64,000 bases of DNA from JANQRZ01 sp965215165. GTDB taxonomy: Bacteria > Bacteroidota > Rhodothermia > Rhodothermales > JANQRZ01. The DNA lies in the NCBI GenBank assembly GCA_965215165.1, contig CBDCCX010000006.1:3348001-3412000 (forward strand), written 5' to 3'. The first letter of the stretch is position 1. Each line of letters opens with the position of its first letter. This document shows positions 57,659-64,000 of the stretch, in pieces. The position numbers and the translations under genes were made by a program. Under the pieces are notes generated by a model. It had not been told where the DNA came from, ran no database searches, and saw only the letters and a list, made by a program, of their open reading frames with translations.

Positions 57659-57862
57659 CTAGGCCATCCGCTTCCGGTACTCCGTCGTCAGCACGCCGTC
57701 GAACCCCCAGTTCTCCGGCTCCACCAGGTCGAGCACGATGTGGATGTGCTCGAGCTGCTTGCCGAGCACGCGGACGAGCGACGCGGTGATGTCCCGGACG
57801 AGCGCCGCTTTCTGCTCCAGCGTCACGCCGTCGTCGGTGAGCTTGACGTTGACGTAGGGCAC
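57659..57862 (-). CDS. 4-oxalocrotonate tautomerase family protein
   Basis: A small enzyme of 67 residues with the catalytic amino-terminal proline (initiator then Pro-Tyr-Val-Asn-Val-Lys-Leu) exposed after Met removal. The tautomerase fold is recognisable in VTLEQKAALVRDITASLVRV, KQLEHIHIVLDLVEPENWGF. The start is GTG 57862, overlapping the stop of the upstream small gene by one base (TAGTG). Tautomerases of this type act on 2-hydroxymuconate-like or other unsaturated keto acids; the actual substrate is unknown. Confidence 0.88.
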   Translation of the reverse strand: MPYVNVKLTDDGVTLEQKAALVRDITASLVRVLGKQLEHIHIVLDLVEPENWGFDGVLTTEYRKRMA

Positions 57863-58071
57863 TACGCCTCGCCCTCGATGGCTCCGAACGGGCCGGGCCG
57901 CTTGAGGCTCTCGATGGCCTCGACCTCCCGCAGCGCCTCGTCGAGCGCCATCTCTTCGAGCACCTCGGCGAGCACCTCCTGGAGCCACGCGCGCTGCTCG
58001 TGGAGGGTCTCCGCAATGGCCTCCTTCAGCGCGAGCTTGAGGGCGTCGTCGGGCGTGGTCGTGGGAATCAT
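57862..58071 (-). CDS. small helical antitoxin-like protein
   Basis: A 69-residue predicted all-helical protein, rich in Glu and Leu (LKEAIAETLHEQRAWLQEVL, then EMALDEALREVEAIESL). It resembles the short helical proteins that often precede RelE-like toxins as antitoxins in cyanobacteria and Bacteroidota. Here, however, the next gene, overlapping by one base, is a tautomerase and no toxin is visible. It could be an orphan antitoxin-like gene or an unrelated helical regulator; I cannot assign a function. Confidence 0.6.
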   Translation of the reverse strand: MIPTTTPDDALKLALKEAIAETLHEQRAWLQEVLAEVLEEMALDEALREVEAIESLKRPGPFGAIEGEA

Positions 58072-58204
58072 CGGGCCGGGGGGTCGGGCGAACGGGAGGG
58101 GAAACTACGGAAAGCGGGGTGCAGAAACAGCGCAGACTGGGTTACCCTACGGTTTCTGGAGACGGGCGCTTGCTGCGAGACGGGTGGGCACCCGAAAGGT
58201 TGCG

Positions 58205-60559
58205 CTACCCGACGACTTGGAGGCGGGCGAACTTGAGCTTGAGCTTCTTCTGCCCGACGCCCTGGAAGAACACCGTCGCCGCGGCCCGGTCGCCCCGGCC
58301 CTCGACGGCGAGGACCTTGCCCTCGCCGAAGGTCGCGTGCTCCACCATCACGCCGGGGACGAGGTCGCCCTCGCCCTCGTCGTAGACGATCCGCTCGCCG
58401 CTCGGCGGGGCGGCCTTCGGCCGGCGCTTGGGCTGGTCGGGGCGAAGGCTTTGGCGGTAGTAGTGGGGGTCGCGGCCCTCGAAGGCGGCGCTGCCGCCTT
58501 TCAGCGCGAAGCGGTCCTTTTTGCCCGAGAACGAGCGCCCGGCCTCGGTGCGGATCACGTCCTCGACCTCTACCTCGTCGAGGAACCGGCTGCGGATGCC
58601 GGCCTGCTGCTCGCCGAAGCGGTAGCGGCTGCGGGCATACGACAGGAAGAGCAGCTCCTCGGCGCGCGTCACGCCGACGTAGAACAGCCGCCGCTCCTCC
58701 TCGAGCTCCTTCGGGTCCTGCGCCGCGACTGCGAGCGGGAACAGGCCCTCCTCGAGGCCGGTCACGAAGACCACCTTGAACTCCAGCCCCTTCGAGGCGT
58801 GGAGCGTCATCAGCGTCACCCGGTCCGGATCGCCCTCGTCGGCGTCGGCGTCGGTGACGAGCGAGACCTGCTGTAGGAACTCCGAGAGGGTCGGCGTGTG
58901 CTCGGGGCTGCCGGCGGCGAACTCGGCGATGGCCGAGATCAGCTCCTGCACGTTCTCCCACCGCGCCAGGCTCTCGACGGTGTTCTCCTCGCGGAGGGCG
59001 CTGAGCAGCCCGCTCTCGGCGAGCAGCTCGCGCGCGATCTCGTCGGCCGGGGCGGTGCCCGACTTCGCCGCGTAGCGCCCGGTGAGGAACGTGAAGCCCT
59101 CGATGGCCTTGGCGGCTCGGCCTCCCACGGCGTCCCCGGCGCGCTCCAGGGCTTGCCACAGCGTCAGGCCCTCGCTCGCGGCGAACTGCTCGACGGTCTC
59201 CATCGTCTTGGCCCCGATGCCGCGCGTCGGGTTGTTGATGACGCGGCGGATGGAGGCGGCGTCGTTGGGGTTGACCACGAGCCGGAGGTAGGCGAGGGCG
59301 TCCTTGATCTCGCGCCGCGCGTAGAACGACAGCCCGCCGACGATGCGGTAGGGGATGCCGCCGCGCCGGAGCGCCTCCTCCAAACTGCGGCTCTGGGCGT
59401 TCGTCCGGTAGAGGACCGCCGCCTGGCGGTAGCCGACCCCGTGGCGGACGTGCAAGTCGCGCAGCCGGCGCTCGACCTTCTGCGCCTCGTCGCGCTCGCT
59501 CAGCGACTCCATCAGCACGACGTGCTCGCCCTCGGCGTTGTCGGTCCAGAGGTTCTTGTCGAGCTGGTCGGCGTTGTGCTTGATGATCGAGTCGGCCAGG
59601 CGCAGGATGCGGCCGGTCGAGCGGTAGTTCTGCTCCAGGCGGATGGTCGTCGCCTCGGGGTAGTCCTTCTGGAACGACAGGATGTTCTGGATGTCGGCCC
59701 CGCGGAAGGCGTAGATGCTCTGGGCGTCGTCGCCGACCACGCAGAGGTTCTTGTGCTTCGCGGCCAGCATCTTCGCCAGGCTGTACTGCGCGTGGTTGGT
59801 GTCCTGGTACTCGTCGATGTGGAGGTATTTCCACCGCCCCTGGTACTGCTCGAGCACGTCGGGGTGATTCGCGAGCAGCTCGATGGGCTTGATGAGGAGG
59901 TCGTCGAAGTCGAGTGCGTTTGCCCGGCGGAGCGCGTCGAGGTAGGGGCCGTAGACTTTGGCCGCGACCTCCTCAAACGGGTCGGCGGCCAGGCGTTGGT
60001 ACTCGGCCGGCGTGACCAAGCCGTTCTTGGCCCCGCTGATCCGGTTGCGGACCGAGCGCGGCGTGTAGCGCTTGGGGTCGACGTTGTACCGGTTGAGGAG
60101 GTTCTTGATGATGTTCTCCGAGTCGGCCGTGTCGTAGATCGAGAAGTCGCGCGTGAAGCCGATGCGCTCGGCCTCGCGGCGGAGCATCCGGGCGAAGACC
60201 GAGTGGAAGGTCCCCATCCAGATGCCCTTGGCGGCCTCGGGCCCGACGAGCCGGAGGACGCGCTCACGCATCTCCTTGGCCGCCTTGTTGGTGAAGGTGA
60301 GCGACAGGATCTGGCTCGGCCACGCCTTCTTGGCCGCCAGGATGTAGGCGATCCGGTGGGTGAGCGTGCGCGTCTTGCCGCTGCCCGGCCCGGCCACGAT
60401 CATCACCGGCCCGTCGGTCGCCGAGGCGGCCTCGCGCTGGACAGGGTTGAGACCGTCGAGGATGTCGTCCGCTGCCGTGTCGGGCACGGCTGGGGCGGCG
60501 GGGCCGGCCGCCATCGGGTCGGGCGTGTCGGGGGCGTCGGAGAGGGTGTAGGTCCGCAT
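58205..60559 (-). CDS. pcrA: UvrD/PcrA-type superfamily 1 DNA helicase
   Basis: ATP-dependent 3'-5' DNA helicase of 784 residues. Motifs in order: Q-motif GLNPVQREAA, Walker A AGPGSGKTRTL, motif Ia SLTFTNKAAKEMRERV, Walker B HIDEYQDTNHAQY, motif III VVGDDAQSIYAFRGADI, motif IV LEQNYRST, and V-VI VTLMTLHASKGLEFKVVFVT plus VGVTRAEELLFLSYARSR. The C-terminus has the tudor-like domain LVPGVMVEHATFGEGKVLAV that binds RNA polymerase in PcrA/UvrD. ATG 60559 is the start used; a methionine 15 codons later is possible. Confidence 0.95.
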   Translation of the reverse strand: MRTYTLSDAPDTPDPMAAGPAAPAVPDTAADDILDGLNPVQREAASATDGPVMIVAGPGSGKTRTLTHRIAYILAAKKAWPSQILSLTFTNKAAKEMRERVLRLVGPEAAKGIWMGTFHSVFARMLRREAERIGFTRDFSIYDTADSENIIKNLLNRYNVDPKRYTPRSVRNRISGAKNGLVTPAEYQRLAADPFEEVAAKVYGPYLDALRRANALDFDDLLIKPIELLANHPDVLEQYQGRWKYLHIDEYQDTNHAQYSLAKMLAAKHKNLCVVGDDAQSIYAFRGADIQNILSFQKDYPEATTIRLEQNYRSTGRILRLADSIIKHNADQLDKNLWTDNAEGEHVVLMESLSERDEAQKVERRLRDLHVRHGVGYRQAAVLYRTNAQSRSLEEALRRGGIPYRIVGGLSFYARREIKDALAYLRLVVNPNDAASIRRVINNPTRGIGAKTMETVEQFAASEGLTLWQALERAGDAVGGRAAKAIEGFTFLTGRYAAKSGTAPADEIARELLAESGLLSALREENTVESLARWENVQELISAIAEFAAGSPEHTPTLSEFLQQVSLVTDADADEGDPDRVTLMTLHASKGLEFKVVFVTGLEEGLFPLAVAAQDPKELEEERRLFYVGVTRAEELLFLSYARSRYRFGEQQAGIRSRFLDEVEVEDVIRTEAGRSFSGKKDRFALKGGSAAFEGRDPHYYRQSLRPDQPKRRPKAAPPSGERIVYDEGEGDLVPGVMVEHATFGEGKVLAVEGRGDRAAATVFFQGVGQKKLKLKFARLQVVG

Positions 60560-60820
60560 GATTCGGGGTTGCTGAAGCCAGAGACCCCCCGCTCTCTCGC
60601 ATCGGGCTGCGCCCTCACGCTTCGAGAAGCTGTCCCCCTCGCCGAGGGGAAGAGCCGTGCGTTGCTGGGAGCGAGCCTTGCGAGTGACCGCGAGCGCGGC
60701 AGGGGGTACACGAAAAGTCCTTGCATGATAGCGGCACCGAGGCGGTGGGGCAAGGCGCGCGCGCACTTTCCCCGCATCGTTCGTTTATTGGAGGCTCCGT
60801 CTCACCTCACCCCCACGGTC

Positions 60821-61264
60821 ATGCAAACGCCCGTCTCCAGCATCCTCAGCCGCAAGGGCGACTGGGTCATCACCATCGAGCCGTCCGCCACCGTCTTCGA
60901 CACGATCTCGCGCATGGTCGAGCACAACGTCGGGGCGATCTGCGTCACCGAGCGCGGAGCGCTCCGGGGCATCTTCACCGAGCGCGACTACCTCCGCCGC
61001 ATCATCCTCCAGGGCCGCGCCTCGAAGACGACGACCGTCGAGGAGGTGATGACGAAGGACCTCGTCTGCGCCACGCCGGACCACACCGCGAGCGCCTGCA
61101 TGGCGATGATGAGCGAGAAGAAGTGCCGCCACCTGCCCGTCATTCGCGACGGCCAGCTCGCCGGCCTGGTCTCGCTCGGCGACTGCGTCAAGGTCGCCCT
61201 CGAGGCCACCGAGGAGCGCGCCCGCAGCCTGGAGAACTTCATCACTGGCACCTATCCAGGCTGA
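60821..61264 (+). CDS. CBS domain pair protein
   Basis: A 147-residue protein consisting of two CBS domains and little else. The first covers ITIEPSATVFDTISRMVEHN through RGIFTERDYLRRIIL, the second VEEVMTKDLVCATPDHTASA through LPVIRDGQLAGLVSLGDCVK. Such stand-alone pairs bind adenine nucleotides and regulate partners. The signal MTKDL and TERDYLRRI are typical of the CBS-CBS-only family. ATG 60821 is chosen; an upstream ATG at 60725 would add a basic extension. It is convergent with the glycosidase gene and the likely partner is unknown. Confidence 0.9.
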   Translation: MQTPVSSILSRKGDWVITIEPSATVFDTISRMVEHNVGAICVTERGALRGIFTERDYLRRIILQGRASKTTTVEEVMTKDLVCATPDHTASACMAMMSEKKCRHLPVIRDGQLAGLVSLGDCVKVALEATEERARSLENFITGTYPG

Positions 61265-61319
61265 ACGGCGTGGCGGGAACGCCCGTAGGGGGTCGATGCA
61301 AAAGGCCCCTCCGACGGCA

Positions 61320-64000
61320 TCAGCTCTCCACCCTCGCATTGAGCACGTCGTAGACGTTCGGGTCGCCCTCGTTGACCTTGCCGCCGCCGACGCCCGCGTC
61401 GGCGCGCTCGCGGACCGAGCGGAACGCCCCGATGTCGCCGCTCTCGTCGTTGGCCCCGACGAGGAGCGTCACCGTCGTGCCGCGCTTCAGCGTTGGGAGG
61501 ACGAACTTCGGGACCGAGAACCGGATGGTCCCCTCCGCAGCCGAGGCGAGGGCGCTGCCCATGCTCCCGAACTCGCCGAGCACCCGGCCCTTGGCGTCCT
61601 CGATCCGCACGCCGTCGCCGACGAAGACGATGAACTCGTAGGCGTTGCTCCTGGGGAAGGTGTAGGACGCGTTGCGCCCGACCTCCGTCTTGCCGCCGTC
61701 CTCCTCGGTGTCGAAGGCGAGCGCGACGAAGGTCGGCTGGAACCCCACCGCCGCCGGGTCGGCGAGGTCGGCGAAGTCCATGCGGACGTACTGCGTCGAG
61801 TCGTCCTGGGTGATCTCGAGGTAGCCCACGTCGAGGACGCGCGCCGGGATCGAGGTGGGGTAGGTGTAGGTGGCGGTCGTGCCCCAGTCGTCGCCGTCGG
61901 GGTCGGTGCGCGAGAGGATCGGGACGGCGAGCGGGTTGGTGCGGCTGACCTGCGCCGGGCCGAGCACGCGCGAGCGCTTGACCTGCCGCATGACCGGGTA
62001 CTCGGCGCGGAGGTTCGGCTCGGCGAACGCGACATCGAGCGGCTCGGGCACGGCGTAGCTGCTGTCGGCCGGCACCTCCTCCTCGCCCACCGCGACGGCA
62101 CCGGGCGTGAGCGTGACCGACACCGAGTCGAGCGGCACGACGAGCGTATCGCCCTGCACCTGGCTGAGCGGGACAGCCCTCATCTGCCCGAAGCCACGCA
62201 CCCGCACCGTCGCCCCGCGCGGCAGCCGGCCCGACGGCACGAGGCTCACGGTCAGCTCGCCCGCGCTCTGCGCCATCCGGGCGCGCACCTGGCCGTCGCC
62301 GAGGCGGAACGTCGCCGTGGTCTCGCCCCAGGCGTCGGGCAGGTGCGGCTCGAGGACCACCGTGTTGCCGCTTCGGTAGCGAATGCCGGCGTAGTCCTGG
62401 TAGGCGTTGCGGATGAACTCGGCGAGGGTCCACGGCTGAACGGGCGCGCCGCCTAGGTCCGGCTCGGTCTCGCCCTCGTGCGGGTGCGCGTCCAGGTTCT
62501 CGGCCGCCGCGCCGACCACGCCCCGGTCGAGGATCAGGCGCTGGAGCGCCTCGGTCTGCTCGTAGGCCTCGGCCGCCGCGCCCTGCTCGACGAGGAGCGA
62601 GACGAGCGGGCCGCTGAGCCACGTCCAGACCGTGCCGTCGTAGCGCGCCGCGCCCGGCTCGTAGAAGTCCGCCGCGTCGAGGTAGGGGTAGAAGAGCGAG
62701 TCGGACTGCGGCAGGGTCGAGACGCCGTACGGATAGGCCAGCTCGTCGGTGAGCCGTTGGAGGATGCGGCGCTCGGTCGCGGGATCGAGGTCGAGATCGC
62801 GAAGAGCGAGCAGGGCGCTCGGGCGGGGCCGTCCGTCCGGCTGGCCGCTCTGCGCGACGAAGTCGGCGAGGCGGTCGTCGCGCACGAAGGTCTGCTCGAA
62901 GCGGCGTTGGAGGGCGGCGGCGCTGTCGCCGTAGGCCTGGGCCGAGGTCGGCCGCCCGCTGATCTGGCCCATGATGAGGGCCACCGGCTGCATCGCCCGG
63001 AGCGCTCGGTAGAACCGCCCCTGCGCCTCGGCCACGCGGTTCGCGCGCGGCGTCCGGCCCCGGCCGTCGAACGGCTGCACCCACGTCTCGCCGGGGCGGT
63101 TCGAGAGGAAGCCGTCGGGCGAGGCGGTGTCGTCGTAGAGCCCGCGCACGGCGTAGACGGTCCGCGTCCAGAACTCGGCCCCGTTGTCGGTGATGAGCGA
63201 GCGGTCGCCCGTCGTGCGGAGGTAGTCGCCGACGGCCCCGACCCAGAGCGGCGTCGCGTCGATGGTGGTGAACTGCGGGCGGCCGTCGGCGAACTCGTTC
63301 GGGATGCGGCCGAAGCGGTCGATGCGCCGGTCCCGCCGCTGCGCCCGGCCGAAGGTGGTCAGGAGCCGGCGCGCGCGCTCCCACTCACCGGTGGCGAGGA
63401 ACGCGCCGTCGAGCGCGGCGAGGGTCGACCGGCCGACCGGCGCGTCGGTGCCCGGCAGCCCCGAGGCGAGCCGCAGCCCGGTCGAGTCCTCAGTGACTAA
63501 TTCTTCGAGCGAGAGCCGCGCCCAGTCGAGCGCCCGGTTGAAGTCCTCATCCTCGGTGCGGATCGTCGGCCGCTCGAGGACCGACACGAGGCGCTCGGCC
63601 CGCTGCGCCAGCATCGCGTCCCGGCGGCCGAGCGAGCGCCGCGCCCTCGACGCTGCCTCATCCGGCGTGTTGCCCGTGGCGAAGGCGACGGCACCGGGCG
63701 TCGGGAAGCGGACCGCGCCGAGCACGGTCCCGCGCTCGCGCACCCCGAGGCCGCCGGTGACCGCTTCGGCCTGGACCCGCACAGTCCCATCGGTGGCCGC
63801 CACGGCCAGCCAGACCGGCCGCGCGCTACCGGGTTTTGGTTCGAGGTAGTTGGCCCGCGCGATGAGGAGGGCGTTGCCCTCGGCCTGCGCGGTGTAGTCC
63901 GACGCCCCGCGCCGGTCGCTCACCGCCGGCCGGAGCTCGAGCGTCCCGAGGCTGTCGGCGACCTCGACCAGGAGCGTGCCCTCGGCGAGCGTGATGGTCT
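61320..64000 (-). CDS. glycogen-debranching/amylo-alpha-1,6-glucosidase-like enzyme, 5' end outside the window
   Basis: Partial gene, open to the window edge; about 893 residues are visible. The first half is an (alpha/alpha)6-barrel GH63/GH133-like glucosidase (RALDWARLSLEELVTEDSTG then LRLASGLPGTDAPVGRSTLA, FGRIPNEFADGRPQFTTIDA, PLWVGAVGDYLRTTGDRSLI, and GVVGAAAENLDAHPHEGETE), where DATPLWVGA and LSENLDA-like motifs are typical of amylo-alpha-1,6-glucosidase. From about 560 to the C-terminus there is a beta-sandwich part including YVRMDFADLADPAAV, resembling the C-terminal binding module of glucodextranase. No Sec signal can be judged because the start is missing. Cuts alpha-1,6 or related glucosidic bonds by family inference. 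Confidence 0.82.
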   Translation of the reverse strand, partial: TITLAEGTLLVEVADSLGTLELRPAVSDRRGASDYTAQAEGNALLIARANYLEPKPGSARPVWLAVAATDGTVRVQAEAVTGGLGVRERGTVLGAVRFPTPGAVAFATGNTPDEAASRARRSLGRRDAMLAQRAERLVSVLERPTIRTEDEDFNRALDWARLSLEELVTEDSTGLRLASGLPGTDAPVGRSTLAALDGAFLATGEWERARRLLTTFGRAQRRDRRIDRFGRIPNEFADGRPQFTTIDATPLWVGAVGDYLRTTGDRSLITDNGAEFWTRTVYAVRGLYDDTASPDGFLSNRPGETWVQPFDGRGRTPRANRVAEAQGRFYRALRAMQPVALIMGQISGRPTSAQAYGDSAAALQRRFEQTFVRDDRLADFVAQSGQPDGRPRPSALLALRDLDLDPATERRILQRLTDELAYPYGVSTLPQSDSLFYPYLDAADFYEPGAARYDGTVWTWLSGPLVSLLVEQGAAAEAYEQTEALQRLILDRGVVGAAAENLDAHPHEGETEPDLGGAPVQPWTLAEFIRNAYQDYAGIRYRSGNTVVLEPHLPDAWGETTATFRLGDGQVRARMAQSAGELTVSLVPSGRLPRGATVRVRGFGQMRAVPLSQVQGDTLVVPLDSVSVTLTPGAVAVGEEEVPADSSYAVPEPLDVAFAEPNLRAEYPVMRQVKRSRVLGPAQVSRTNPLAVPILSRTDPDGDDWGTTATYTYPTSIPARVLDVGYLEITQDDSTQYVRMDFADLADPAAVGFQPTFVALAFDTEEDGGKTEVGRNASYTFPRSNAYEFIVFVGDGVRIEDAKGRVLGEFGSMGSALASAAEGTIRFSVPKFVLPTLKRGTTVTLLVGANDESGDIGAFRSVRERADAGVGGGKVNEGDPNVYDVLNARVES

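Overview
The window is GC-rich chromosomal DNA from a free-living Gram-negative bacterium. Several features point to the Rhodothermota/Bacteroidota side of the tree, possibly near Rubricoccaceae. These are a recurring promoter-like box (TANCTTNC, resembling the Bacteroidota -7 element), few Shine-Dalgarno sites, a serine palmitoyltransferase gene, a DUF2400/TIGR02757 gene, a DUF4342 gene, and outer-membrane proteins with lipobox or beta-barrel features. This taxonomic call is an inference from content; no rRNA is present. I see no phage, insertion sequence or CRISPR array.

Layout: 0-2 kb has a lipoprotein, a rhomboid protease and a HAD phosphatase. 2-7.8 kb is a minus-strand run: BtuF/BtuC-type uptake genes, a glycosyltransferase, serine palmitoyltransferase and a GNAT-fold protein that may be a bacterial ceramide synthase. 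7.9-12 kb holds a diacylglycerol kinase-like gene, a flippase-like membrane protein, lolA and a class I aldolase (fbaB). 12-17 kb is a thiamine block (thiO-thiS-thiG-thiE-thiD) beside a divergent DAO-family oxidoreductase, followed by tRNA-Arg(ACG). 17-25 kb has a phosphohexomutase, a YpsA-like protein, a four-gene minus-strand set (Uma2, proC, a HisA paralogue, a small membrane protein), recQ, a DUF2400 gene and a DUF4342 gene.

The central and most distinctive region is 25.6-40.5 kb, a complete type IV filament locus on the plus strand. It encodes two small pilin-like proteins starting MGQQQLLL, a PilC/GspF platform protein with a duplicated N-terminal repeat, a PilB/GspE ATPase, two minor pilin-like proteins, a 640-residue adhesin-like protein with a pilin-like N-terminus, a PilT-like ATPase, a PilM-PilN fusion, a PilO-PilP fusion and a short secretin. 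The order and products suggest an assembly and retraction machine with a condensed alignment complex. No prepilin peptidase is in the window. A strong terminator follows the first pilin and another follows the secretin.

40.9-64 kb is mostly envelope and housekeeping genes: a lipoprotein, a secreted M64-type metallopeptidase with FG-GAP repeats, a bacterial dynamin, beta-barrel proteins, a degenerate M28-fold lipoprotein, a Na+/drug-type ABC exporter pair, a tandem DUF302 lipoprotein, dusB, crcB, a DUF1223 protein, an iron-type binding protein, a tautomerase, a UvrD/PcrA helicase, a CBS protein and the 3' part of a glycogen-debranching-type glycosidase that runs off the end. Small palindromic and tandem repeats sit in many intergenic gaps and in several cases supply the last codons of genes.
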